Origin: Ancistrus triradiatus
Taxonomy: Eukaryota; Chordata; Actinopteri; Siluriformes; Loricariidae
NCBI GenBank assembly: GCA_025084515.1
Contig: JAJAGP010000432.1
Span: 353,735 to 417,734, forward strand
Reading direction: 5' to 3'
Length of the DNA stretch: 64,000 nucleotides
The notes beneath the pieces are model-generated. The model was not told the origin of the DNA. It searched no databases and was given only the letters and a program-made list of their open reading frames with translations. Each line of letters opens with the position of its first letter. Within the stretch, counting starts at the first letter, position 1. A program made the translations under genes and the position numbers. Positions 34,002-46,372 of this stretch are shown here, in pieces.

Positions 34002-34249
34002 TGTTCAAGAAGCCCTAAAGAGGGTTTTCAACCGTCTTTCTAGAAGTAAAAGAATAACCTTCTATGTGATGCTACACTCTACTCACCTAGGTCAAATTTA
34101 GGTTCCACCTTCACATTGCATTCTTTCTCGAACCATCAGGGGGGACCCAGATTAAGACATAAAAGTGGTATTGCTTGCCTGTCACCTGTCATCCACAGCT
34201 ATCATCACCTGAAGATGGACGAAGTCTGCTGTAGCACCAACTTCATCCA

Positions 34250-34259
34250 CAGGGGGGAA
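34250..34259 (+). promoter_or_regulatory. polypurine tract
   Basis: A purine run with six consecutive G (AGGGGGGAA) immediately precedes the TGTAGC start of the 3' LTR. It is the usual primer site for plus-strand DNA synthesis. Between 34002 and this site there is no gene. Confidence 0.8.
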
Positions 34260-36673
34260 TGTAGCGTGATCGCCCCCAAGTCATAAAACTTTACGACATT
34301 TCGGAATGCAAAAAGGCCCCTTTGGACAGGATCTTACTCCCCCACCAAGTGAAGGCCCAACATCTGGACCACACTCTGGCTTAACAGGCCAGATAAACAA
34401 CCTTTTTCCTCAAAACAACAGAAGAAACTTAAGACATGGCCAAGCCCAGATAACCTGTGCATCTCGACATCATAAAATAAACCAATCTGTGGTTTTAAAA
34501 GGAATCCTGACAAGTCCACCCTAGACTCACCCTTCCCAAGAGAAATCTCCCTCAATTTCTCCAAAGGAAAGCAAACATGCTTCCACCTCAGTTACGTTTA
34601 CGACTTCTCAGCCTGGCACCAGAAAGACACCTCTGGAGATTTACGACCAAAAGGATTCCAGCGTTTGTTCTAAAGAAACATTTTCTTTAATTAAAGCATT
34701 ACATTTTCTGGGAACAAATTATCTTCATCTAAACCTTTTTAAGTACATAACAAATGATATTTGCTTCATAATGAGTCCAAACACGCCCATACGCAACTAT
34801 TTACTCCATGAAAAGTGGTCGGGGATACGCATCGCACCCCCATTATAAACACACGTATGTGCATGTACTGATTTATGTATCTCATATCCACTTGGTTAAT
34901 GTTTTAGTATAGTGACCGTTCTATATGTAATATGGTCCCGTTGTGTTGTGCTGATCATTATGATATATAGAAATGATAGCATAGTCATCCCTGTGTTTTG
35001 ATCGATCGGGTTTTAATACTTGTGCATACTTATAAAGAACAAACATGAAGTTATTTACAATTGTACCGTTCCTACATCTTGTATTAATCATATTATTGTT
35101 TAGTTAAAGTATAGCGAATGCATGTGCTGTAGTTAGAATGCTTTAACGATGTTCTAGGTTATCAATTCAAGGTGCCTGTGATCATCTGAACCTTACAACG
35201 AAGTCTGCATCTAAACTTGTAACTTTGAGAATTTTCGGTTATGATGTGATACTTTTAATCTCTTTTAGATATGTAGGAATATTATTAATCCAAGTTAGAA
35301 CGTCTGTGGCTCATATGGTGAAATAAGACACAACCACGACAGGAGGGCTTTACTGATGAGTCAGCTTCTCATTGGCTAAGTAAGGGCAACTCCTTTATGT
35401 CCCGCCTCCAGCCGCTTACGAGCCGGAACATTCAAAAGCAACGCGGGCCGACCGCGTGGTGAGCTAGCTTCAAGTCTCGTATGTGTGTTTTGTTCTCTGT
35501 GTTCTTTAAGTGTTTTCTTTGTCTTTTAAAGTTGCAGTTTTTCTTTTTGCAGCGCTTTTGTTATTCGTTCTGCTCAAGTTTTCGCGTTTATTTTAAGTTT
35601 CCTGTGCCCAGCAGTCTTAAGTAGTTCGCTATTGCCGAATTAGCAGATAGTTGGAAGACCAGCCAACCAAGATCTACTTTACGTTCTGCCATTTTCGTAC
35701 CATACAAGTTTTCCAAGTTTTTGTTGAAGCTCGTGGTGATAGAACGCGTTCGACTCCACCTTTATCTGTGGCCAAGATAGAATCCGAGTCGCACGCACGC
35801 AATTCGAGGTCAGAGACCCCGGATCACCAACAGCTGGGAAGAAAGCCAAACCGGAGCGAGGCCGTCAACACATCTGTGCCTCCACGGACCGAAGGCTAAT
35901 TGCCAAGATCTTCCAGAGTCCACCGAACAGGGGCATTAGAGTCTGAAGATTGGATCGCTTCCATTCCCCGTGTGACATCTGACGACAGGCAGAGGCCCGG
36001 TTCTGTTCCATCTCCTTCACGTGAGCCCTCGCAAACCAACCGGCAAGTACCGCTGTTATGGCTTATCTGGGTCCCTGATTCTCATAACATTGCGTTTTGA
36101 CCTCAAAACCACGCTTCAACATAGACTTATCCACGCCTAAGTAGCTTCTACCGTACTATTCACATTCAACGTAATTAAGGTTACCCGTAACATTGCAACG
36201 TTGGTAATTATTGCGCGATCGATAAGTTACATAGAGTCATCTTCGTTTCTGATTTTTAATTACTGTAATATGTACGCTTGCCATTATTCCCTGTTTCCCA
36301 TACTGTGATATATACATGTTCATTGTCATTTTATGATTTTAACTCTGTGATACACTCGTTATTACATTAGATAATCTGTTGGTATTGCCTTGTTTGTAGG
36401 TAATAAACTTGTTTATAAACCTTTTGAATTTGCCGCCTGGTGTGAGAGTTCATTTAACAAAGTCGAGAAACTAGACTGATCAAGTTTGTTGTTCCCTCTT
36501 TAACTGGTCTCCAAATCTCCCAGTGAATTATTTATATTTATAATAAACGATTTGGTGGTGCCCCTTTTTCTTAATTAATTAATTAATTAATTAGTTAAAT
36601 AATTTATATAATTTTAATTAATAAAGTTTAATTAAAATTAATCCAATTAAAGTGTAGTCTTAGGTTTGCTACA
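34260..36673 (+). repeat. 3' LTR of the retrovirus-like element
   Basis: This 2414-bp LTR is longer than the 5' copy by about 330 bp, mainly because 36080-36475 replaces a shorter unrelated piece of the 5' LTR. The extra part has an AATAAA at about 36402 that could act as the poly(A) signal. Confidence 0.9.
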
Positions 36674-36934
36674 CAAGTAAACACAAAATGCAGTTTTTAA
36701 ATCAAATTGTTTATTATTAAGGGACAAAAAAATGCAAATCTACATGGTCCTGTGTGAAAAAGTGATTGCCCCCCCTTGTTAAAACATAACTATGGTTTAT
36801 CACACCTGAGTTCACTGCCTCTAGCCACACTCAGGCCTGATTATTGCCACACCTGTTCTCAATCATTACATCACTTAAATAGGACCTGCCTGACAAAGTG
36901 AAGTACACCAAAAGATCCTTAAAAGCTACACATC

Positions 36935-37955
36935 ATGCAGAGATCCAAAGAAATTCAGGAACAATTGGGAAAGGAAGTAATTGAGATCTATCAGTCTGGA
37001 AAGGGTTATAAAGCCATTTCTAAAGCTTTGGGACTCCAGCAAACCTCAGTGAGAGCCATTATCCACAAATGTTGAAGACATGGAACAGTGTTGAACCTTC
37101 CCAGGAGTGGCCAGCCCACCAAAATTACCCCAAGAGCGCAGCAGCAACTCATCCAAGAGGTCACAAAAGACCCCACAACAACATCCAAAGAACTGCAGGC
37201 CTCACTTGCCTCAGTTAAGGTCAGTGTTCATGTCTCCACCATAAGAAAGAGACTGGGCAAAAATGGCCTGCATCGCAGAGTTCCAAGACAAAAACCACTG
37301 CTGACTAAGAAGAACATTAAAGCTCTTTTCAATTTTTCCAGAACACATTTTGATGATCCCCAAGATTTTTGAAAAACATTCTGTGGACTGACGAGACAAA
37401 AGTTGAACTCTTTAGAAGGTGTGTCCCCCATTACATCTGGTGTAAAAGTAACACAGCATTTCAGAAAAAGAACATTATAGCAGCAGTAAAATATGGTGGT
37501 GGTAGTGTGATGGTCTGGGGCTGTTTTGCTGCTTCAGGACCTGGAAGACTTGCTGTGATAAGTGGAACTATGAATTCTGTTGTCTACCAAAAAATCCTGA
37601 CGGAGAATGTCCGGCCATCTGTTCGTGACCTCAAGCTGAAACAAACTTGGGTTCTGCAGCAGGACAATGATCCAAAACACACCAGCACGTCCACCTCTGA
37701 ATGGCTGACGAAAAACAAAATGAAGACTTTGGAGTGGCCTAGTCAAAGTCCTGACCTGAATCCTATTGAGATGCTGTGGCATAACCTTAAAAAGGCCGTT
37801 CATGCTCGAAAACCCTCCAGTGTGGCTGAATTACAGCAATTCTGCAAAGATGACTAGCCAAAATTCCTCCACAATGCTGTAAAAGACTCATTTCAAGTTA
37901 TTACAAACGCTGGGTTGCAGTTGTTGCTGCTAAGGGTGGCCCAAGCAGTTATTAG
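36935..37955 (+). pseudogene. Tc1 transposase, broken (copy B)
   Basis: Starts at ATG (MQRSKEIQEQLG) with the N-terminal helix-turn-helix (GYKAISKALGLQQTSVRAI), then LPRSGQPTKITPRAQ, and KNILWTDETKVEL with the first catalytic aspartate near 37390. Next come YGGGSVMVWGCFAASGPG, QQDNDPKHTS near 37665 with the second aspartate, and NPIEMLW near 37765 with the glutamate. All three catalytic positions are intact. A TGA near 37074, a frameshift near 37370 and a damaged stop/indel near 37856 break the frame. The true C-terminus would end near 37955. Confidence 0.85.
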
Positions 37956-38175
37956 GTTTAGGGAGCAATCACTTTTTCACACAGGGCCATGTAGGTTTGG
38001 ATTTTTTTCTCCCTTAATAATAAACACTTTCATTTAAGAACTGCATTTTGTGTTTACTTGTGTTGTCTTTGACTAATATTTAAATTGGTGTGATGTTCCG
38101 AAACACTTAAGTGTGACAATCATGCAAAAAAATAGGAAATCAGGAAGGGGGCAAACACTTTTTCACACCACTGTA

Positions 38176-39471
38176 TGTCCTATGTCATATTTTAATTCAC
38201 TGCAATTTTGTACTACAGTTTTGAATGCCCTTTACTCCTTTGACATATACTGTTAAACTTTGAATCTTGAAGACATGCTTTTTTAACCTCAGTCTGTGTG
38301 AAGATTTATGATTATGCCCTTCTAGCAAACCACAGCAGGTGGAGTTCCTAGAAACATTGTTTACCAGTCTGTGAAATAGCTCCGGGGACAGAAAAAAGGG
38401 CAATTGTCCAACAGGTTTCTAGCTTGTGTGTTAATCAATACAGCACTGCAAACCCCTAATCACAAAGCTATTAACACATCTAGACAAAGGAGATTCATCA
38501 GTGGTGCCTCGAGGTCTTATTGTTTCAGCCTCTTGATAGCTTCTACAACCCAAAATACCACGGTGTAGAAAGGACTTAATTCCTCCAGCGTCCTCCATTT
38601 ACGCAGACAGTTCTAAAGCATCCCTGAAATTAAGGATGTGAATTTTAGTCGGTTGAAGCCTGCTAGATTGCTGACACTGATTTAATTACTTTTATCAGTA
38701 GGTACTTCGATGAAAAGAGTTCATCGGCTATATTTGAGCTCTGTTATCTCACAAAATTATCAATTGTTTGAATGTATCATGATGTCATATGCAAATTCAA
38801 ATGACTAAATTCAGATAAATGATCATTTTCTATTACAAGACACATCGAACACAATTTCTCTTGTGCAGTGTATTCTCACGGCAGCAAATTAAGTCAAGCT
38901 TGTGTATAACAACGGTATCTTCCACACCAAACTATTTTTTTGGACTGCGAAAATGCGACATTTTTTAATTCTTTCGCCAGTGACAGAAACCCACTGACTA
39001 ATCATCATCGCTTCTGCACCTCATGAAGCACCTCCTGTATTTTCAGTCTGCCTCTCCACTGGCAAGTTGTTCATACATGGCACAAGACTGCGTACAAACA
39101 TGGTGTCTTTATGTTCCTCTGCCCTCAGCTCTTGTGTTGAGATGGTGAAATTCTATGCTCCTTTCCTTTTCCAAACTTGGATGTACCCAGTATCACTGTC
39201 TGCATTTTTCTGTGAGCAGCAAAAGGATGTCTTCATCACTTGAAGATGACATTTTGTTAGTCATGTCTGTTTTTGTTTTTATTCGAAAAAATTTGAACCA
39301 GGTGGCAAAATCCCCCCCCCCCCCAAAAAAATCATGCTGCATCCTGTGTACTGTACATAGTTATGAGGCAAAACAACACATCCGAATATTTCTCATTTTC
39401 ACATCGGTATTTCACTTCACGTTCAGTGTGTAAGCATCTTTATTCAGAGCAATGTACAAATAATAAAGGAC
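38176..39471. other. non-coding stretch
   Basis: No gene recognised. A run of about 14 C lies near 39312-39325. Confidence 0.45.
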
Positions 39472-39705
39472 TGTGGTAGCCTAGCAATTAACACTGGTAC
39501 AGCAATCTGGACCAGAAGGTTCAGGGTTCAAATCCCACTTCTGCCACTGTTGGGTCCTTGAGACTGTATCAATCTTAGGTACAAAGCAAGTAGCAGTGGG
39601 TTAAGGGCTCAATGGTGGCAGCTTGACTGCGCTGAGAGTTAAACCCTGAATGTCATGGCCGAGTAGTCCAGTACCTTAACTATTGCATCATCACAGTTAC
39701 ACAAC
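39472..39705. repeat. inverted pair of family 1 SINEs
   Basis: The left half (39472-39580) reads in the plus direction with an A box (TAGCCTAGCAATTAACA) and a B box (GGTTCAAATCCC). The right half (about 39590-39705) is the same family in the minus direction (GGGTTAAGGGC, then GTCCAGTACCTTAAC). The two are head to head and partly decayed. Confidence 0.7.
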
Positions 39706-42700
39706 CTGTATGTGGTAAACGTGTTGAGATCACAGAGGTCACAGGCGCTACAGTACCTATCCCCAGAACACACAGGGTACAGGAGTAAGCGTACCCTGAA
39801 CAGGATGCCAGTAGGTGGGAGTAAGTCACATATATGCAAGTCTCAAGTCTTAACCTTCCAGTCTCAAACAAGTCCCAAGTGACTGTAGTAATACTTAAGT
39901 CAAGTCCCTGCTATAGGTCAAGCAAATCTCAAGTCGTATGAAGTTATAATGCTCTGACTCCAGTTTCCACATTAAAATCAGTCAAAAGGCAGTGGTCATA
40001 AAGAGTTGAATTTTGTTTTCAACATAAACAAATACTGCTGCATGTCTTCTGGGACTTTTACCTCAACTGTCGAAATCATCATGCCAAATTGTCATGTGAA
40101 AAATCAGGATACCCAACTTAACCTTTTTTTTTTTTTTTTTTTTTAAACTAATTTTAAACATATGGGCATTTGATATGATTCAGTTTCAATTTGATTGATG
40201 CAATGTGGAGAGCTGGAGGTAATATAACTAAACACATAAACCCGAAGAAATCTCAATATTGTTAAACTGAAGATCAAATTTCCATTTTCTTTATTTAAAA
40301 ATCAAATTTCAGAGGTTTTCAATGGGTGAGCTAATTTATTCAAATTATTCAAGTATATATCTTTTGAAATTTCACTCAGTGCTGACGTTTAGATTCTCTT
40401 TTGTAATAAACATTAAAAAGTAAACATTTTCATTCACAAGTGATTGACCTGTAATGCCAATTTCAACGTACAAAATAAATATCTGATTACAATGCATTGC
40501 AAAAATGTAATTACATATTACATTTGAAAGCACTTTGTTGCCCATTTTGAGTCATGTCTCAATTCTAAGTCAGTTCTCAGTCATGAACCAAAGTCTGAAG
40601 TCAAAGTCAAGTCAAGCATTGTTAGCTTTGATATGAGTATACGAAGATTATGAAGAATTTAAACAGCTGAGACAAAGAGAACTTCCTGAGACATCCAACA
40701 GGTTAAAGTGCCCTGAGCCCCTGTAGCCATATGTGCCCCCAGTGCTGATAAAGGACAGCATGACTCTCAGTGCATCAGTCAGATAGAATGAGAGTTTAAT
40801 TTATTTCTTTTCATTAAGGCTGTATTGTTTTAATTATTTTAGGAATTATGGCAGATGGTCCAGATTAGCCAAGAGCGGAGTCTTCAACAGGGATGCTACA
40901 CTGTTGAGATTTATCTATTAAATGATGAATTACAGAGCTTCAAGCATCCCCTCTCTGAGACTCACTTGCATTGAAATGACAAATGGGACATATTTAATTA
41001 GACACTGCTCTACAAATCCTGAATATCAAACGTGCTTGTGATGTATGCCCTTTTGCACCCTTGTTTGTCTAACACGCTAACACACGCAAATTAATTCAAG
41101 TGTGGTACCTGCTAGCTATAATGATGAAATGCATCTCAATATTTTGTGCAGCCTTAATCGCATCCCGTTTTGCATCTGCTTCTCCTGGTGAGGGTTGAGG
41201 TGGCAGCAGGCTGAGAAGGCCAGTCATGACTGGGGGATGCTCAAATGCTTCCAATACAGCTGTGAGGTATAATTCTTTCAAATGGGATCTAGGTCTGTCT
41301 GCTCTCCATGCAGTGAGGTGTGCCTGATACAGATTTAGTAGGAGTCAGCTATAGGACATATGTATGAGACTTCATAAACCAACTCAACTGGCTCCTCTCA
41401 ACTGAAAGGAGCAGTAGGTCTACTCCAAGGTGCTCCCTCAAACTACACACATTCCTTGATAAACATAAAGAATTACTTTAGTGATACCTCGATTTTTGTC
41501 AAGTCCTGAAAATGAGTACCAAGCTAATTTTTACCGTAAAGAATAATATAATTGAATGAATCTATTCCAGGCCCCCAGAAAATCCACACTGTATAATGCA
41601 TTATATGCACTAATGGAGTTGTATTGTACAGGTGGGGTTACATTCCGACAAATCCATCACAAGTCGAATGTATCATCAACTGATTAGTTTGATATAGTAT
41701 ATACTGTATAATAGCGGAGCCCATTAGACATGTTTAAAACACTTACGTTAACCTACAGTTGTCTAAAATAATTTAACACAAAGCTTATTTTATAATCAAG
41801 TGTTGAAAACTCTCATGTAATTCAATGAATAATGTATTGAAAGTGAAAAGCAAAATGCTTGCTTAATTGGTGAACGCAGCACACTGCTGCTCAGCTGGAT
41901 GCCACCCAGAAGCCCAGAATATGTGGGAGCGTATTGCACTGTGCAGCAGTTCTCAGTGTTTTTCTTATGGTTAGCTGTTACCACTAATCTTTTTAGGACC
42001 CATGGGGACTTATTTGCACTAAGAATACTGTACTGTAGATGTAAAGATAAAGAAAAAACACAAGATGCACATCAGAGAACTGCACTAACAGCTATCGTGA
42101 AACTGAATTGTGATCCGATGTGTCGTCAAAATGCGTCAAGATCCGAGGTGGTCGAGAACCGAGGTATCACTGTATATGATTTCTATAGCATGCAGTAGTA
42201 TGCAGTTTGGGGTGTAGACTGGGGTGCAGACTGCATTAGTATGGATAGAAAGAGAAATCAGACGAAATGATGTGCAGACAGGCTGCTTTCAAAGTATGGA
42301 CATTGATGTACAACCTTATTTACAGCCAGACATGCATTTGGAATTCCCCATCATGGCTGTAAGGCACAGCTTGGTCTCAAAACCAGGCTCACCATGGTGG
42401 TTGGCTACTGACACTGACCACTAAACTGCCTATGCTCTAGTTAAAAATGAAGCATGAAGTTGGGATTTTACAATCAGGGCTTCGCTCCAGTTTGAATGGA
42501 ATGAGAAGATGGAGAACATCAAGAGTTACTAAAGGCATTTTTATGCAGAACATGTAGGCAACCCTGATGGGTCAAATGCCATCGATTGTTGATTTAAGGT
42601 TAACACAACTTAAGCATGAGGCATTTCTAATGAGTTCTGTTGAACTGTTAACAAGTGAAATGTGCCAGAGCCTTAGAAACTTGAAATGTGGAAATAATTT

Positions 42701-42770
42701 GGTTTCCTGCTTGTTTTGTGTTCTTATACTTATTCATTTGGCTATATCCATTGCAGAAGCAATAGAACAA
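39706..42770. other. long non-coding stretch
   Basis: No gene recognised. There is a T run of about 20 at 40125-40144, repeated AAGTC-type words around 39840-39925 and 40550-40620, and otherwise AT-rich DNA. Confidence 0.45.
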
Positions 42771-42772
42771 TG

Positions 42773-42965
42773 TTCCTCAAACACCCTTACACTCGGGCAA
42801 TTTAGAAAGACCAATTAACTTAACATGGAGGAAACCGGAGTACCCGGAGATAAACCCACATGGAAACAACATGAAAACTGAAAACAGGTAGAGTGTGGGT
42901 TCAGAATCAAACCAGGAACCTCTGGAGCTGTGAGTCGACAGCACTTGCACCACTGTACACAAAAG
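42773..42965 (-). mobile_element. family 2 SINE, partial
   Basis: Contains GGGCAATTTAGAAAGACCAA, GGAGGAAACCGGAGTACCCG and a degraded tRNA-like head on the minus strand (CTGTGAGTCGACAGC). The outer body of the family is missing. Confidence 0.65.
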
Positions 42966-45130
42966 TACAGGCATGCTCCATTTCACAACCTCAATACAAA
43001 CGTAGACCAAAATGGATGTTGACTAGGTATTACCACAGTCATATAGCCTTTTTATGGTAATGTATGTACTGTAAATATAAAGGGTTCACAGGAAAACGAT
43101 ACATAAATGTGTCAGAGGTACCACTGTTAAACACAAGTGGAACTCTACCATCTACACAACATCCCACTGCATATTTAATTTATGGAAATTCGCAATAATC
43201 ATAGAAAGTACAGTAATATACCATTTCTACCCAATCTAGTATGATAGTATAATGGACTTTTGTTTGACAGAAGCAAAAAATGCAATGAATGACAGTATTA
43301 CAAGCAACACGCAAGATGAAACAGTGATTTTATATATTTGTATATTTATATTAATATATATTTATTTAGACTCGTGCTCGTGGATACACAGTGTTGATTG
43401 GGCATTGAGCTGACCAGCTGTTTAAAGCTGCATCGTATGATGTTAAAAACAATTTTTTTCCTATTATAATTTGCTATCTCAGTTTTTAAAACGACGCATA
43501 TCTGTATGCATAAAATTGTATATTAATATTACTGCAGGCAATGCTTAGCTATTAAAGTGCCACTCTGGAACCATAACCATTGAGATTTGGACGAAACATT
43601 TTGCCCTTAGGCTCAGTACATTTTATTTTTGTCCATGTAATCAGGTTTATGTATTACAAGCTAAGTGACTGGCCACCACTATGCCTTAAGGCAGATTGTG
43701 GGGGAAAATGCAATCTTAAGAGGCAATATCTATAGGGACGATTGCATCTTCTGCTCAGCCTTTGACCACAAAGTTCTCAACATAGCTATCCAGGGGTAGT
43801 TACATTAGCAATTATTGGCAGTGTCTGTAGCTCAGTGGAAGGATGACTCATTGATCCTCAGGCCGCTCCTTACCCAATAGTGTACTGACAGCGATTTTGC
43901 AGAGTTCACTACACTACACAACACCAGGCACAAATAATCAATCGAGGTGAAAATTAAATCAGAATGAGGATTTGTTGAAGTGTGGCTTTTGCACAGCAGA
44001 CCAGTCATGGGTTTTGAGATGCAGGTGCTTATGCACCTTGGTCTAATTGAATAAAATCTGCACAAAATAACACACTGGGAGATTGTTTGCATTTAATGTG
44101 TTGGCAGTAGAATCTCACAGAAAAGAGTTACTACACAACATGTACATTTCATTACACTACAACAATACATTGAGTATATACATAGCCCACAGTTTGCAGA
44201 CACCCAAAAACTACATCCAAAAACATCTAGAAAAGGCGGAGTTTGTCTATTCTTTGCTACAGCTACCTTTACAATTCTGGGAAAATGCCCCACTACATTT
44301 TGGTGGGGCATTTACGTGACTAGAACGTCATGTTCCTTATTGTCCAATAATGTTCCAATGGCTAACATTTGACATACCAATTCATCTAAAGTATCTCATG
44401 AAGTAAAAGTTAGGGCTCTCTGTGAGCCAAATTATTTCGTCATGGTCTTCGGTGGAAAGTCATGAAGAAATCAAACTTGGAAAATCCACACTTGGTAAGA
44501 CTAAGGCAGGTCAGAAGGTTTATTGCAAGAAAGACAGGAAGAAACAACAGGGCTACTGGGCAAATCTAGGGCTAAACAAGGCTTCACATGCAGACAGTAA
44601 GTTAAAAAAAACAAAAAACAAAGGCAAATACACAAAGCAGTAGACAAGTCCAAGCATAAAGCTATACAAAAAGGCTATAGATAGAAGCTAACACAAACAG
44701 ACTAGTAAATCCCAGCGTCTAATAACAAAACCAAACATGAAAAGCTAACACACAACAGGACAATCCGGCAATGTTAAACTTGAAGAGGCACAAGGCACAA
44801 AGCTGTAACTGGGCTGTTACAGCCTTCTTGTACAATTCCTACAGGGTATGTACTTGTTCACCCTGTATTGACAGGTATTAGCAGAAGCTCTGGTAATGAT
44901 ATAACTCACTCCAAGATCGGCATCTGCTTCTCCAGAATGCTTGGGAATAAGCTGTGTTTATAGCTGATTGAGCACAGGATGTGTGAAATGAATCCTGAGA
45001 CAAGGAGAAAGACGAGAGGCTAGTCAGACAGAAGAATTAAGAAAAGTACAAGAGGCAGTGAGTCAGAAACAAAGTTTTGGACTCTAAGGGCTTAGAAGAA
45101 GAATTCAGGTTTGTTTGCTTACTTGTTTTA
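42966..45130. other. non-coding stretch
   Basis: No gene recognised. Near 43822-43850, GTCTGTAGCTCAGTGGAAGG is like a tRNA A box, but no B box follows. The region 44420-44780 is rich in purines (many AAA, ACA) without a clear family. Confidence 0.4.
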
Positions 45131-45134
45131 TTTA

Positions 45135-45345
45135 AAGTCGCATCAGCACCAATGGCTACTCCTGAGAGGAGCAAAGTTACATGATGCTAGTCAGACACAT
45201 CCATAGTGGGACAATTTTAATGCAACCAATTAACCTAATGCATGTCTCTGGAATGTGAGAGGAAACCAGAGCACCTAGAGTAAACCCACACAGACATTCG
45301 GAGGACATGCAAACTGGAGCCGTGAGGTGAACACGCTCAGGTCGT
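45135..45345 (-). mobile_element. family 2 SINE, decayed
   Basis: Shares CACCAATGGCTACTCCTGA-type and CCAATTAACCTAATGCATGT words and the GAGGAAACCAGAGCACC segment with other family 2 copies. The tRNA-like head is mostly lost. Confidence 0.5.
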
Positions 45346-45744
45346 TCTTCATGAAGCTCTTTCATTTGTCAGCTTTGAATCCGGAATTGAACTGGCCATG
45401 CAGTTTCCAATCCAAACCAGTGAATTAGAGTGATATCTAAAAAGCTCTTAATCAGCTACTTAAGGAATACAAGACTAATAGAAGTAATCTAGTTATGTAT
45501 TTATTCCTTTTATTTTATTTCTTTTTTTCTGCCAAGCTCCTGTCCCCACTCCAGTCCAGTACAACTGGCTCTCATTCTCTTCAAGCTTTAATGGTGTGTT
45601 ATTTGACTGAACCTGAGTAAGGTATGAAAAACATGTTAGATGCTAGCACATTTTATCTACTGATAGTTTCCATCTGTCTTACCACTAAACTTAAACAGGC
45701 TAACCAGACACCATATTAAAAGCAGAGGATCTTTTCTGCACTTT

Positions 45745-45782
45745 CCCTTGGGATCAATAAAGTTAAGTCCATCTGTTACACA
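45745..45782 (+). repeat. LINE 3' tail remnant
   Basis: TTTCCCTTGGGATCAATAAAG is the same kind of LINE end as at 1565. Confidence 0.45.
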
Positions 45783-46104
45783 CAGTTAAAAATTCTACAT
45801 TCTACAATTGGATTTTCATAAATTTGCATCTGTTGGGTTTTCCCCATCTTGTCTCTGTAAATGTCTAGGACTTTTGTCTAAGACAAATAAGTCTGATGTC
45901 AGTTACTATGGATGTATCTTTCTGAAGAACAATAAACACTGTTCTATTCACAAAATCACTCCTAAAGCTTGATCTCCTGAATGAAACACTGCGTTTTCAA
46001 TTTTATTTTAAAAACAGTTGCCAAGATAGCATGTACTTTTACTGAGTAGAAGCACCATCTCAAATTACTTTCTCCGCAATATGTAGTGGGCTATGTTAAT
46101 TTGG

Positions 46105-46372
46105 TTTTTATTTAATGTCACTTTCAGCATCAATGGCTATTTCTGCGTCACACACGAGGTTACATCAGGACTAGTCACATATACACTCAAGTTTGAGCAA
46201 TTTAGTGTCATCAGTTAACCTAATGTCTTTGGAATGGGGGAGGAAACCGGAGTACCAGGAGTAATCCCGCACAGACACAGGAAGGAAATGCTGAATCCAC
46301 CCTAGAATCGAACCCAGGACCTTCTTGCTGTGAGGCAACAGTGTTACCCACTGAGCCACCATCCCACCCATG
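46105..46372 (-). mobile_element. family 2 SINE
   Basis: On the minus strand it has the head GGTGGCTCAGTGGGTAACAC, the B box GGGTTCGATTC, and the body with TCCGGTTTCCTCC. It is a good-quality copy on the tRNA side. Confidence 0.75.

Larger units (their letters stand above)
26884..36673 (+). mobile_element. endogenous-retrovirus-like LTR element, internally deleted
   Basis: The element begins TGTAGC and ends GCTACA. It is flanked by the 4-bp target repeat CAAG (26880-26883 and 36674-36677). It has long LTRs (26884-28963 and 34260-36673), a candidate primer-binding site at 28970, a leader of about 1.6 kb, gag, protease, the very start of reverse transcriptase, a short stretch with a membrane helix, and a purine tract just before the 3' LTR. 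Most of RT, RNase H, integrase and envelope are missing. The copy cannot move on its own. Its LTRs are very similar apart from two indel differences, so it is fairly recent. Confidence 0.85.
26761..38173 (+). mobile_element. Tc1-type transposon split by a retrovirus-like insertion (copy B)
   Basis: The left part is 26761-26883 and the right part 36674-38173. With the insertion removed they make an element of about 1.6 kb with nearly identical inverted repeats of roughly 230 bp: the left starts CATTGGTGTGAAAGTG after a TA at 26759-26760, and the right ends CACACCACTG before a TA at 38174-38175. This family differs from copies A, C and D. The retroelement inserted inside the left inverted repeat, which fixes the order of events. 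Confidence 0.9.

Noticed and set aside
43822..43895. tRNA-like sequence with an A box (GTAGCTCAGTGGAAGG).
   Set aside because: There is no B box at the right distance and no cloverleaf. At most it is a decayed repeat.
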